A stretch of 64,000 nucleotides of DNA from Scilla litardierei (GCA_030789695.1 CM061141.1:170204807-170268806); one strand, 5' to 3'. Numbered from the stretch's first letter, positions 35,287 through 48,486 are shown. The notes: a model not told the origin generated them from the letters alone. Numbers and translations: made by a program.

Positions 35287-35619
35287 GTAAAATGCGCCTG
35301 AGCTCGTGCTCAGATGGGATTCCTGCGCTCGACCCCTCCTGACCGTCTGATCCGATCCCACGGCTGTTGTTAAAAGCAGAAGATGAGGAACTTTTGGTGC
35401 AATTACCAACGGGCCCTTACGCGCCCGGAAATTTTGGGGCAATTACCATCCCGCCCTTATAACCCCTATGAAAGCAACTTTTTAGAACTATTGGTGCAAT
35501 TACCATCCCGCCCTTTATATCCTTTTCAAAGAAATAGTTTACACTATACGGCACCGTTGTGCGCGTCGACCCAGAACGGAGTATATTACTCCCCGCGAAC
35601 AACGCGCTACAGCCTATGC
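35285..35619. repeat. Flank of the CpG satellite with short tandem repeats
   Basis: Starts gggtaaaatgcgcctgagc. Between 35385 and 35520 a block of the form ttttggggcaattaccatcc occurs three times. The caattacc...cgccc theme resembles the gcaattt and attacccc parts of the satellite that follows, so this may be its diverged edge or a transposon end. No inverted partner was found on the right side of the region. Confidence 0.45.
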
Positions 35620-38600
35620 GTCGTGCGCGGCGTGGGATTAAAACGCACAAGTGTTGAGAAGTTACCAACCGTGCGCACGACGGGCAAAATTGCCCCCGTC
35701 GTGCGCGAGGGGGAAAACGCAACGTGTAAAGAAATTTCCATCCGTGCGCACGACGTGCAAAATAAACCCCGTCGTTCGTGGGGGTTAAAACGCCTAGTGT
35801 GAAGAAATTCACATCCGCGCGCACGACGGGCAACATTACCCACGTCGTGCGCGTGGGTTAAAACGCCTAGTGTGCAGAAATTTCCATCCGATCGCACGAC
35901 GGGCAAAATTAACCCCGTCGTCCGCGGGGGTTAAAACGCCTAGTGTGAAGAAATTCACATCCGCGCGCACGACGGGCAAACTTACCCCCGTCGTGCGCGT
36001 GAGTTAAAACGCCTAGTGTGCAGCAATTTCCATCCGAGCGCACGACAGGCAAACTTACCCACGTCGTGCGCGGGGGTTAAAACGCCTACTGTGTGAAGCA
36101 ATTTCCATCCGCGCGCACGACGGGCAAAATAACCCCCGTCGTGCGCGTCGCCCGCGGGGGTTAAAACGCACAAGTGTCGAGCAATTTCCATCCGCACGAA
36201 CGACGGGCAAAATTACCCCCGTCGTGCGCGTCGTGTGCGGGCAAACACACAAGTGTAGAGCAGTTTACAGCCGTGCGCACGACGGGCCAAATTACCCCCG
36301 TCGTGCACGTCGTGTGCGGGCAAACGCACAAGTGTGGAGCAGTTTACAGCCGTGCCCACGACGGGCCAAATTACCCCCGTCGTGCGCGAGGGGGAAAACG
36401 CAATCTGTAAAGCAATTTCCATCCGCGCGCACGACGGGCAACATTACCCACGTCGTGCGCGTGGGTTAAAACGCCTAGTGTGCAGAAATTTCCATCTGAT
36501 CGCACGACGGGCAAAATTAACCCCGTCGTCCGCGGGGGTTAAAACGCCTAGTGTGAAGAAATTCACATCCGCGCACACGACGGGCAAACTTACCCCCGTC
36601 GTGCGCGTGAGTTAAAACGCCTAGTGTGGAGCAATTTCCATCCGAGCGCACGACGGGCAAAATTACCCCCGTCGTGCGTGTCGTCCGCGGGGCTTAAAAC
36701 GCACAAGTGTCGGGCAATTTCCATCCGCGCACACGACGGGCAAAATAACCCCCTTCGTGCGCGTCGTGTGGCAAACGCACAAGTGTGGAGCAATTTACAG
36801 CCGTGCGCACGACGGGCCAAATTACCCCCGTCGTGCGCGAGGGGGAAAACGCAATCTGTAAAGCAATTTCCATCCGCGCGCACGACGGGCAAACTTACCC
36901 CCGTCGTGCGCGTGGGTTAAACGCCTAGTGTAGAGCAATTTCCATCCGCGCGCACGACGGGCAAACTTACCCCCGTCGTGCGCGGGGGTTAAAACGCCTA
37001 CTGTGTGAAGCAATTTCCATCCGCGCGCACGACGGGCAAAATAACCCCCTTCGTGCGCGTCGTGTGCGGGCAAACTCACAAGTGTGGGGCAATTTACAGC
37101 CGTGCGCACGACGGGCCAAATTACCCGCGTCGTGCGCGATGGGGAAAACGCAATCTGTAAGGCAATTTCCATCCGCGCGCACGACGGGCAAACTTACCCT
37201 CGTCGTGCGCGTGGGTTAAAACGCATAAGTGTGCCGCAATTTCCATCCGCGCGCACGACGGGCAAACTTACCCCCGTCGTGCGCGTCGTCCGCGGGGGTT
37301 AAAACGCACAAGTGTCGAGCAATTTCCATCCGCGTGCACGACGGGCAAAATTAACCCGTCGTGCGCGTCGTGTGCCGGCAAACGCACAAGTGGATATTAA
37401 TTTACAGCCGTGCGCACGACGGGCCAAATTACCCCGTCGTGCGCGAGGAGGAAAACGTTATATGTAAAGCAATTTCCATCCGCGCGCACGACGGGCAAAC
37501 TTACCCCCGTCGTGCGCGTGGGTTAAAACGCCTAGGGTGAAGAAATTTAAAACCGCGCACACGACGGGCAAAATTACCCCCGGCGTGCGCGTCCTGTGCG
37601 GGCAAACGCACAAGTGAGGAGCAATTTATAGCCGTGTGCACGACGGGCCAAATTACACCCGTCGTGCGCGAGGGGGAAAACGCAATCTGTAAAGCAATTT
37701 CCATCCGCGCGCACGACGGGCAAACTTACCCCCGTCGTGCGCGTGGGTTAAAACGCCTAGTGTGGAGCAATTTCCATCCGAGCGCACGACGAGCAAAATT
37801 ACCCCCGTCGTGCGCGTCGTCCGCGGGGCTTAAAACGCACAAGTGTCAGGCAATTTCCATCCGCGCGCACGACGGGCAAAATAACCCCCGTCGTGCGCGT
37901 CGTGTGGCAAACGCACAAGTGTGGAGCAATTTACAGCCGCGCGCACGACGGGCCAAATTACCCCCGTCGTGCGCGAGGGGGAAAACGCAATCTGTAAAGC
38001 AATTTCCATCCGCGCGCACGACGGGCAAACTTACCCCCGTCGTGCGCGTGGGTTAAAACGCCTAGTGTAGAGCAATTTCCATCCGCGCGCACGACGGGCA
38101 AACTTACCCCCGTCGTCCGCGGGGGTTAAAACGCACAAGTGTGCAGCAATTTCCATCCGCGCGCACGACGGGCAAAATAACCCCCGTCGTGCGCGTCGTG
38201 TGCGGGCAAACACACAAGTGTGGGGCAATTTACAGCCGTGCGCACGACGGGCCAAATTACCCCCGTCGTGCGCGATGGGGAAAACGCAATCTGTCAGGAA
38301 ATTTCCATCCGCTCGCACGACGGGAAAACTTACCCTCGTCGTGCGCGTGGGTTAAAACGCACAAGTGTGCAGCAATTTCCATCCGCGCGCACGACGGGCA
38401 AAAGAACCCCCGTCGTGCGCGTCGTCCGCGGGGGTTAAAACGCACAAGTGTCGAGCAATTTCCATCCGCGTGCCCGACGGGCAAAATTACACGCGGCGTG
38501 CGCGTCGTGTGCCGGCAAACGCACAAGTGGATATTAATTTACAGCCGTGCACACGACGGGCCAAATTACCCCCGTCGTGCGCGAGGAGGAAAACGCAATA

Positions 38601-41600
38601 TGTAAAGCAATTTCCATCCGCGCGCACGACGGGCAAACTTACCCCCGTCGTGTGCGTGGGTTAAAACGCCTAGTGTGAAGAAATTCAAATCCGCGCGTAC
38701 GACGGGCAAAATAACCCCCGTCGTGCGCGTCCTGTGCGGGCAAACACACAAGTGAGGAGCAATTTATAGCCGTGCGCACGACGGGCCAAATTACCCCGTC
38801 GTGCGCGAGGGGGAAAACGCAGTCTGTAAAGCAATTTCCATCCGCGCGCACGACGGGCAAACTTACCCCCGTCGTGCGCGTGGGTTAAACGCCTAGTGTG
38901 GAGCAATTTCCATCCGAGCGCACGACGGGCAAAATTACCCCCGTCGTGCGCGTCGTCCGCGGGGCTTAAAACGCACAAGTGTAGGGCAATTTCCATCCGC
39001 GCGCACGACGAGCAAAATAACTCCTGTCGTGCGCGTCGTGTGCGGGCAAATGCACAAGTGTGGAGCAATTTACTGCCGTGCGCACGACGGGCCAAATTAC
39101 CCCCGTCGTGCGCGAGGGGGAAAACGCAATCTGTAAAGCAATTTCCATCCGCGCGCACGACGGGCAAACTTACGCCCGTCGTGCGCGTGGGTTAAAACGC
39201 CCAGTGTGGAGCAATTTCCATCCGAGCGCACGACGGGCAAAATTACCCCCGTCGTGCGTTTCGTCCGCGGGGGTTAAAACGCACCAGTGTGCAGCAATTC
39301 ACATCTGCACGCAAGACGGGCAAAATAACCCCCATCGTGCGCGTCGTGTGCGGGCAAACGCACAAGTGTGGAGAAATTTACAGCCGTGCGCAAGACGGGC
39401 CAAATTACCCCCGTCGTGTGCGAGGGGGAAAACGCAATCTGTAAAGCAATTTCCATCCGCGCGCACGACGGGCAAACTTACCCCTGTCGTGCGCGTGGGT
39501 TAAAACGCCTAGTGTAGAGAAATTTCCATGCAAGCGCAAGGCGGACAAAATTAACCCCGTCGTCCACGGGGCTTAAAACGCACAAGTGTCGGGCAATTTC
39601 CATCCGCGCGCATGACTGGCAAAATAACCCCCGTCGTGCGCGTCGTGTGCGGGTAAACGCACTAGTGTGGGGCAATTTACAGCCAGGCGCACGACGGGCC
39701 AAATTACCCCCGTCGTGCGCGATGGGGAAAACGCAATCTGTAAGGCAATTTCCATCCGCGCGCACGACGGGCAAACTTACCCCCGTCGTGCGCGTGGGTT
39801 AAAACGCACAAGTGTGCAGCAATTTCCATCCGAGCGCACGACGGGCAAAATAACCCCCGTCGTGCGCGTCGTCCGCGGGGGTTAAAACGCACCAGTGTCG
39901 AGCAATTTCCATCCGCGCGCCCGACGGGCAAAATTACCCCCGTCGTGCGCGTCGTGTGCGGGCAAACGCACAAGTGTGGAGCAATTACAGCCGTGCGCAC
40001 GATGGGCCAAATTACCCCCGTCGTGCGCGAGGGGGAAAACGCAATCTGTAAAGCAATGTCCATCCGCGCGCACGACGGGCAAACTTACCCCCGTCGTGCG
40101 CGTGGTTTAAAACGCCTAGTGAGGAGCAATTTCCATCCGAGCGCACGGCGGGCAAAATTAACCCCGTCGTCCGTGGGGGTTAAAACGCACAAGTGTGCAG
40201 CAATTCACATCCGCGCGCACGACGGGCAAAATAACCCCCGTCGTGCGCGTCGTGTGCGGGCAAAGGTACAAGTGTTGAGCAATTTACTGCCGTGCGCACG
40301 ACGGGCCAAATTACCCCCGTCGTGCGCGAGGGGGAAAACGCAATCTGTAAAGCAATTTCCATCCGCGCGCACGACGGGCAAACTTACCCCCGTCGTGCGC
40401 GTGGTTTAAAACGCCTAGTGAGGAGCAATTTCCATCCGAGCGCACGGCGGGCAAAATTAACCCCGTCGTCCGCGGGGGTTAAAACGCACAAGTGTGCAGC
40501 AATTCACATCCGCGCGCACGACGGGCAAAATAACCCCCGTCGTGCGCGTCGTGTGCGGGCAAAGGCACAAGTATTGAGCAATTTACTGCCGTGCGCACGA
40601 CGGGCCAAATTACCCCCGTCGTCGCGAGGGGGAAAACGCAATCTGTAAAGCAATTTCAATCCGCGCGCACGACGGGCAAACTTACCCCCGTCATGCGCGT
40701 GGGTTAAAACGCCCAGTGTGGACAATTTCTATCCGATGCGCACGACGGGCAAAATTACCCCCGTCGTGCGCGTCGTCCGCGGGGGTTAAAACGTACCAGT
40801 GTGCAGCAATTCACATCCGCGCGCACGACGGGCAAAATAACCCCCATCGTGCGCGTCCTGTGCGGGCAAATGCACAAGTGTGGAGCAATTTACAGCCGTG
40901 CACACGACGGGCCAAATTACCCCCGTCGTGCGCGAGGGGGAAAACGCAATCTGTAAAGCAATTTCCATCCGCGCGCACGACGGGCAAACTTACCCCTTCG
41001 TGCGCGTGGGTTAAAACGCACAAGTGTGCAGCAATTTCCATCCGCGCGCACTACGGGCAAAACAACCCCCGTCGTGCGCATCGTCCGCGGGGGTTAAAAC
41101 GCACAAGTGTCGAGCAATTTCCATCCGCGTGCCCGACGGGCAAAATTACACGTGTCGTGCGCGTCGTGTGCCGGCAAACGCACAAGTGGATATTAATTTA
41201 CAGCCGTGCGCACGACGGGCAAAATTACCCCCGTCGTGCGCGAGGAGGAAAAAGCTTCCATCCGCGCGCACGACGGGCAAACTTACCCCCGTTGTGCGCG
41301 TGGGTTAAAACGCCTAGTGTGAAGTAATTCAAATCCGCGCGCACGACGGGCAAAATAACCCCCGTCGTGCGCGTCCTGTGCGGGCAAATGCACAAGTGAG
41401 GAGCAATTTACAGCCGTGCGCACGACTGGCTAAATTACCCCCGTCGTGCGCGAGGGGGAAAACGCAGTCTGTAAAGCAATTTCCATCCGCGCGCACGACG
41501 GGCAAACTTACCCCCGTCGTGCGCGTGGGTTAAACGCCTAGTGTGGAGCAATTTCCATCCGAGCGCACGATGGGCAAAATTACCCCCGTCGTGCGCGTCG

Positions 41601-42480
41601 TCCGCGGGGCTTTAAACGCACAAGTGTCGGGCAATTTCCATCCGCGCGCACGACGGGCAAAATAACCCCCGTCGTGTTGTCGTGTGCGGGCAAACGCACA
41701 GTGTGGATATACATCCGTGCACACGACAGGCCAAATTACCCCCGTCGTGCACGAGGGGGAAAACGCAATCTGTAAAGCAATTTCCATCCGCGCGCACGAC
41801 GGGCAAACTTACCCCCGTCGTGCGCGTGGGTTAAAACGCCTAGTGTGGAGCAATTTCCATCTGAGCGCACGACGGGCAAAATTACCCCCGTCCTGCGCGT
41901 CGTCCGCGGGGCTTAAAACGCAAAAGTGTCGGGCAATTTCCATCCACGCGCACGACGGGCAAAATAACCCCCGTCGTGTTGTCGTGTGCGGGCAAACGCA
42001 CAGTGTGGATATACATCCGTGCGCACGACGGGCCAAATTACCCCCGTCATGCGCGAGGGGGAAAACGCAATCTGTAAAGCAATTTCCATCCGCGCGCACG
42101 ACGGGCAAACTTACCCCCGTCGTGCGCGTGGGTTAAAACGCCTAGTGTGGAGCAATTTCCATCCGAGCGCACGACGGGCAAAATTACCCCCGTCGTGCGC
42201 GTCGTACGCGGGGGTTAAAACGCACCAGTGTGCAGGAATTCACATCCGCGCGCACGACGGGCAAAATAACCCCTCTCGTGCGCGTCGTGTGCGGGCAAAC
42301 GCACAAGTGTGGAGCAAATTACAGCCGTGCGCACGACGGGCCAAATTACCCCCGTCGTGCGCGAGGGGGAAAACGCAATCTGTAAAGCAATTTCCATCCG
42401 CGCGCACGACGGGCAAAATTACCCCCGTCGTGCGCGTCGTCCGCGGGGCTTAAAAAGCACAAGTGACAAGTGTGGTGAAA
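35620..42480. repeat. CpG-rich palindromic satellite with four-monomer higher-order repeat
   Basis: About 6.9 kb, roughly 90 monomers of 71-84 bases. Each has gcaatttccatccg, then a palindromic core gcgcacgacggg / cccgtcgtgcgc around a short AT spacer. Four linkers alternate: ggttaaaacgcctagtgtgg, cttaaaacgcacaagtgtcg, gcaaacgcacaagtgtgg and gggaaaacgcaatctgtaaa. The last recurs about every 297-309 bases from 36840 on, giving a unit of about 300-310 bp. Extremely CpG dense. Long stop-free frames on both strands result from GC content and periodicity and are not genes. Confidence 0.92.
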
Positions 42481-42662
42481 TTTCCATACGAAGGTAGCAA
42501 TATGGGTAAACATATCTTTTAATTTCTTACAACAAGTGATTATTTTGCACAAAACCTAACATCAATTTTATACAGAATTTTTTTCAATATCAACATTCTT
42601 GTTGTACCTTTTTACTCGGTGACGTGCATTATAATCTCTCAATGATCCATCTCCATTCCCAG
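42481..42662. other. Satellite-hairpin spacer
   Basis: AT-rich, 180 bases, no gene. The last part (42647-42662) already matches the gene exon used in the following inverted repeat. Confidence 0.5.
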
Positions 42663-43102
42663 CTACTGCCCCTCATCGGAATGGCCCTCGACATATTTAG
42701 CAGCTTGATGGTTGTGCCTGCCTGCAACGCCTGTTAACCTTCACTCCTCACCGCCAACGCCGACGCCCACCATTACCATGCAATGAGAACAGACATTGAC
42801 ACTTCTTGGTTTTAACTGGCCTGTCGGTCGTTTTTTCCTTTCGGTGTCACCTGTAAACCCCGCTTCTTTCACATGCAAAGTTTACTTTGCATGTGAAAGA
42901 AGCGGGGTTTACAGGTGACACCGAAAGGAAAAAACGACCGACAGGCCAGTTAAAACCAAGAAGTGTCAATGTCTGTTCTCATTGCGTGGTAATGGTGGGC
43001 GTCGGCGTTGGCGGTGAGGAGTGAAGGTTAAGAGTCGTTGAGGGCAGGCACAACCATCAATCTGATAAATATGTCGAGGGCCATTCCGATGAAGGGCAGC
43101 AG
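42663..43102. repeat. Near-perfect inverted repeat made from the FAR1-OTU zinc-finger exon
   Basis: Two arms of about 219 bases (42663-42881 and 42884-43102) separated by two bases, with roughly nine mismatches and no indels by eye. The left arm matches the plus strand of 57815-58030, part of the zinc-finger coding region of the minus-strand gene 56587-58208. The right arm reads in the sense direction of that gene. A transcript through it would fold into a long hairpin with homology to the gene's mRNA. The arms themselves hold no open frame for the domain. Confidence 0.88.
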
Positions 43103-43680
43103 GAATCCTATCGGAAGTTTTACATGCAAAGCGACAACATTCTTGAAGGTGCATTTTGGTTGCGAAGTTAGACTGATTTCATTGGAGTCATCTTCTACCG
43201 CCATCACATTCTCTTTACAGGCATCTACATCATGAAGGAAATGGTCCACGACTCCACATTGAAATAGCAGGAGTAACTTTCAATTTTATCTTCCATTTAC
43301 CATGGTATATTTCTACATCAAGCAGAACGAAGCAATGGTTAGAATTTGTCCGGTTAAACTGAGAAACAAATATATTGTAAGAAAAATATGTAGAATACCG
43401 TGGCTATACGAGGAAGATCCGAGAAGAAGAATACTTGGCAGATGTAATTGAAACCGCTGAGGTGCGACCTCGGTGGTAGTTGCCGGTTGCTCCCAAAGGT
43501 TAACACAGCAGCCCCTGGCCGCGTCCACACTTGGCCAGAGACTTTGGATTTTGCAGAGTATAGCTACCCAGGAGAACGGGATGATGCACAGAAGAATATT
43601 TGGAGGAAGCAGTTTTTCCGTGTATTTTCTTGAGGAAAGCAGTGGGATATAAATAGAATTCAAAAAATAGCTGTTATGAA
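43103..43680. other. Possible captured fragments, unassigned
   Basis: 43103-43270 and 43440-43635 have codon-like composition and short open frames (for example RVHTWPETLDFAEYSYPGER on the plus strand at about 43529), but no family is recognised. They may be pieces of host exons carried by the transposon. Confidence 0.3.
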
Positions 43681-45380
43681 TTCAAACGGTGAAATATTAA
43701 ACGAGTATTAAAATAGGCTTTGAATGATGCGTATTAAAGCGAGGCTTTAACTGCGTATTTATTGAGAGGTTTTGAATGCTGCAATCAAATTAGCAGTTAC
43801 CAACATTTTAGAATGAGACGCCATTTATTATAGACGATTTGGACTGCCCATGGATGAGGATGAGACTACAGTTGATTTACTGTGAGTAATGGAAAGAACC
43901 CGTGAGTCTACAGTTGTTGAGCTCGTGAATATACAGTATATACAGATGTTGCAGTGTGAGTAATTTTTGAGGGTAATGTCAAACACAAAGCGAAATTTTT
44001 GAGGGCGTTCACGGTCAATTTATAGTGAAATTGACCATTCAAATTGATGAGTATAAGTCCGTTATCCTACAGCGATCCCTTCATTGCAAACATCTACGTA
44101 GACAATCATATGTATCAGTTTGTAAGAGCATAGGCTAATGAATCAGTTTGTGTCTGTATCAGTATGTACATCAATATAGTTGAATTCGATTGAATATGCC
44201 TTCAGCTTGCATAAGTATCAGATTTAATTTTAAAGTTTGCATGTAGTTTCTGAGTCAGAGTGAATAAGTATCCGGTTTAATCTACAATGTTTCCAGATTG
44301 AACAAGTATAATAAGACTTAAATCTAAAAGCTTGCATGTAGGCTTGATTGGGATTCAGAATAAGTATGATTAAATATATTCCCGTGGTCGTGTTGAGAAA
44401 ATTTGTCATCGATGAAACATCAGCTTAACGCGCACAACGAGTAAATTCTGCTGGTTGTGCGCGTTAAACAATTGTCCATAAAATACCTTAGATGCTCAAA
44501 GCGAACAGCTGGCTCTGGCTGTGCTTGTTGTGCACTTTGCGCAATTAAAGTAACCAATATAAATATCATCAACGCGCACAACGGCCATAAATTAGTTGGT
44601 TCTGGGCGTTGAGCAATTATGTAGCGGCTATTAATTTTTCCAGCCCACGTCCCACCGACCGGTCAAACATTCTTGAGAAATGCACATGTCTGGTATCAAT
44701 CAGCTGTAGATTTACGAACAGTCTTTTGTATATTCACGAGAACCCCTCAGTTTGTAAGAGCATAGGGCCATAGGCTAATGAATCAGTTTGGATCTGTATC
44801 AGTAATTCAGTATGTATATCAATATATTTGAATGGCTGGGTAATTTTCAAAATGTCATCAATTTGAATATGTATGAGATTTAATCTATAATTTTGCATGC
44901 AGTTTATGAAGTCGATTGAATATGCCTTCAGATTGAAAAGGTATCAGATTTATTTTTAAAGTTTGTATGTAGTTTCTGAGTCAGAGTGAATAAGTATCCG
45001 GTTTAATCTACAATGTTTTCAGATTGAACAAGTATAATAAGACTTAAATCTAAAAGTTTGGATGTAGGCGTGGTTGGGATTCAGAGTAAGTATGATGAAA
45101 TTTGGAATTTGATTGATTCACTACGGTGGCGCGCAGTGGGAGTAAACTTATAGCATCTCACAAATATGATCAAAGAGCAAAACGGTCAAATTTATTCCCG
45201 TGGGGGCGTTGAGCAAATTTGTCATTGACGCAACTATAGAGCTTAACGCGCTAAACGGGCATAATTCTGCATGTTGTGCGCTTTGCGCAATTATGTTAGC
45301 CATAACAAATTTGAGAACGCGCACTCCGGCTCAAAGTGAACACCTGGCGATACTTGTTTCTGCATACATTGTTAACCTAA
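43681..45380. repeat. Transposon modules with gcgcacaacgg/gttgtgcgc motifs
   Basis: Two copies of a roughly 300-bp module (about 44098-44370 and 44750-45100) starting catatgtatcagtttgtaag and containing aagtatccggtttaatctac. Between and after them are short inverted motifs of the form gcgcacaacgg...gttgtgcgc next to gagcaatt. No gene. The same modules recur at about 47250, 49300, 52430, 54330 and 55720. Confidence 0.7.
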
Positions 45381-46340
45381 TACATTGTTTTTGCATGAAA
45401 GAAAACTATAAATAATATTATTCTTCAATGTTAATTTTTTTAATTTTTAAGTATTTAGTATTTCTTGTAATGTTGTAAATATTTTAAAATTTGCTCGAAA
45501 AATATCCAATATTGGTCTCAGGTAGTATGTATAATTGAGATATTTCCATCGGTTCTAAACTTATTAAATTTGGTCATGTGCCTTGTAAAATACATTTGTA
45601 ATAAATAGCCGTTACCAAGCTATGACGGTAATAAACGCAACGAAGGGCTGATATCAATTATCCGTTGTGCGCGTCGTGCGCGGTGGTTAAAACTCATAGT
45701 GTGAATCAATATCCATCCGCTGTACACACACGGTCTCACATCTGAGGACTCCACAATCCACATTACACACAAGGGCTTATAGTGGAACCAATTAAACCGC
45801 ACTCACAACAGAAACAATTTGATTGTTTTTGATGCGCTGGAAAATAAATAATTTTTCGAGTGTTCGACGGAGAGTAATTCAAGGCGCAAAACGGTTCGGT
45901 ATCCTTGTCCTGTGGGGAGAGTAAATTGCCTCTTTTTCAGCTGAGCCTAAAATACTTAGGATTACGCGTTTTTCTCGGTGGGATTACGTGTTGAGTAAAT
46001 AAGATGTTCATTCCCGAGATCCTTAGCATTACTCTAGGATAACGGACTTAATACTCATCAATTTGATCGGTCGTTTTTCACTATAAATGGACCGTGAATG
46101 CCGTGAAGGCCCTGGAGAAGCGTATGAAATCGGAGGCCTACAGGCTGATGCAGTCGCCTCCCGAATATGCTTCTCTCCCTGGTCTGCGAAGAGAAGAATG
46201 GCCCCCCGGGCCTTTGCGCCCTGGTTGGCTGCTCTGGGTCAATTAGGTTGGCGGTGCATGGCTACCGTCTCTCTGAGGCACAAGCACTCCCTTCTGTTCT
46301 TTTCGATCTCTTGGCTCGCAGCCAAATTGGGCAAATATGA
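45381..46340. repeat. Segmental duplication unit, copy 1, first part
   Basis: Matches 50520-51450. Contains one stand-alone copy of the CpG satellite monomer (45661-45720: gcgtcgtgcgcgg, ggttaaaactcatagtgtg, aatcaatatccatccgc). No functional gene seen. Confidence 0.75.
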
Positions 46341-46682
46341 CTGTGGATGAAGCAGATCATAATTGTCCCTTTCCTCCTGGGGATTTCCAATTTTGGCTGC
46401 GAGCCAAGAGATCGAAAAGAAGAGGAGGGGGTGCTTGTGCCTCAGAGGGCCGGTAGCCATGCACCGCCAACCTATGTGACCCAGTGCAGACAGCCAGGGT
46501 GCAAAGGCCAGGGGGGCCATTAATCTCTTCGCACTTCGCAGACTAGGGATTGGAGCATATTCGGGAGGCGACATCATCAGCTTGTAGTCCTCCGATTTCA
46601 TACGCTTCTCCAGGGCATTCACGGTCCATTTAGTGTGAAATTGACCATTCAAATTGATGAGTATACTCAGTTATCCTACAGC
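46032..46682. repeat. Long inverted repeat 2
   Basis: Left arm 46032-46328 and right arm 46388-46682 flank a spacer of about 59 bases. The arms contain gaatgcc...ctggagaagcg, tatgaaatcggagg, cgcctcccgaatatgc and gatctcttggctcgcagcc. The arm sequence is exon-like (the frame includes LEKRMKSEAYRLMQSPPEY), of unknown origin. A single-orientation copy is at 51180-51450. Arms are roughly 85% identical. Confidence 0.75.
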
Positions 46683-47039
46683 GAGCCCTAATGCCTGACG
46701 CTTACAGTAGAAATGGACGATGGAATTCAACCAGTTATCTTTTCACGTAAAGCTAAATGGTTGCTGTTGGAAACTTACGCAATGGTGGTAATAAACGCAA
46801 CGAAGGGCTATCGTCCATTTATAAACATGCATGCCCGATGAATGCCTTCCATATGTGAGCATTTCGCCTTCCACTCCTCGACTATACACTCCATATCCAT
46901 CTCCTCTTTATAAACTCCATCCAAACCATTAAATCCTTCATCATTTCACTATACCTCGTCTATGACACACAAACACTCCCTCCTGTTCTTTCCGATCGCG
47001 AAGATAAAAAGCTCATTCTATTTGTTATGCAACCATTTG
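46683..47039. other. Unassigned transposon-internal sequence
   Basis: No recognised gene. Contains acgcaacgaagggct and taataaacg blocks shared with other modules. Confidence 0.4.
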
Positions 47040-48475
47040 GTGTTGTTCGACGCCTCATGTGAATCGGAGTTCCTCGGTGTCTTTGAAACGGCTACATACC
47101 CGACTGCAGGTTACACCGACGCATGCTATGACTACACTCATAGCCAGCCGATGATGGCAGAAAATCGGCAACGACGGTAATAAACGGAACGAAGATGGTC
47201 GCCCGGTGAACTCGCGGAAGTTGACGGGGAAGCACGCAGATCACACCGACAATCACATGTTTCAGTTTGTAAGAACATAGGCTAATGAATCAGTTTGGAT
47301 CTGTATCAGTATGTACATCAATATATTTGAATGGCTGATCATTTTCAAAATAACATCAACTAGAATATGTACGAGACTTAATCTACACTTTACCTAAACA
47401 CGCACAACGGGCATAATTCTGCTGGTTGTGCGCGTTAAGTATGATGAAATTTGGAATGTGATTGATTCACTGCGCTGGTGCGAGCACTGCGAGGTGGAAT
47501 TAAAATTATAGCATCTCACAAATATGCTCAAAGCGCAAAACGGTCAAATTTATTCCCGTGGGGGGTTGAGCAAATTTGTCATCGACGCAACTATAGAGCT
47601 TAACGCGCACAACGGTCATAATTCTGCATGTTGTGCGCTTTGCGAAATTATGTTAGCCATAACAAATTTGCTGAACGCGCACACCGGGTCAAAGTAACCA
47701 TCTGGCAATCTTGTTGTGCGCTTTGAGCAAATTTTTAAACCATTAAAAATTTGCTAACCGCGCACAACGGCCAAAATATTAATTTTGCCAGCTCACTTGC
47801 CACTGGTCATACATTCTTGGGAAAATCATTTGTCTGGTATCAATCAGCAGTAGATTCAGGAGCAGTATTTTCTTATTCACGAGCACCCTTCTGTAGCTTG
47901 ACGGGGTCTTCGATGTAGCCACACAGTTAATATGGTACTGCAGCAGTCACATCCTCATTGACCCATCTGCGTTGTGCGCATTGAGCAATTCCCCTTTTCC
48001 ATGCGTTTTGCGCGAGAATCAATTATAATAGTTTCTCTCTTCTGTATTATTTAGCCGGGGTGCGTGTCGAATAAAATGTATTAAAAAATCTTAGTGGAGA
48101 GCAGTATTGTCGGGAGTAATTTTCCTATTAGCATCAATGTTGATCCAGGCGAAAAATCGTTGAGTTTCCTTGTTATGCGCGGAGAGTAATTAACCAATTT
48201 TGATCCAGATGCTAAAATAATTGGGATTACGAGATTTTCGCGTTGGTATTCCGCGGTTTGCGCGTTGAGTAAATAATTGTTGATTCCCGAGATCCATTGC
48301 ATTACTGTAGGATCAAGGACTTATTATACGCTTCATTTTGATTGCTCCAATTCCCCTATAAAATTGGCGGACAAGGAGCACTCATCTTCTCACAAGTTCA
48401 TCTACTTTCTTCCATCATCTTCTTCTTTATTTGCCCCCACAACCTTCCTATTGAAACAGTAAGTCCTTCAGCTGT
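47040..48475. repeat. Segmental duplication unit, copy 1, second part
   Basis: Almost collinear with 52210-53642 and very similar; the section from about 47950 to 48475 is nearly identical to 53110-53642. A third, partial copy of 47780-48345 lies at 49760-50355. Contains several gcgcacaacgg/gttgtgcgc motifs. Confidence 0.82.
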
Positions 48476-48486
48476 TCGTGCATGCT

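Noticed and set aside
35620..42480. Many stop-free frames of 60-200 codons rich in Arg, Ala, His and Thr on both strands
   Set aside because: They follow the satellite period and CpG richness, overlap each other on both strands and have no domain. They are products of repeat structure, not genes.
35620..42480. CRISPR-like look of regularly spaced palindromic repeats
   Set aside because: The intervening parts are themselves repeated in four linker classes and no cas gene exists; the context is a plant genome.
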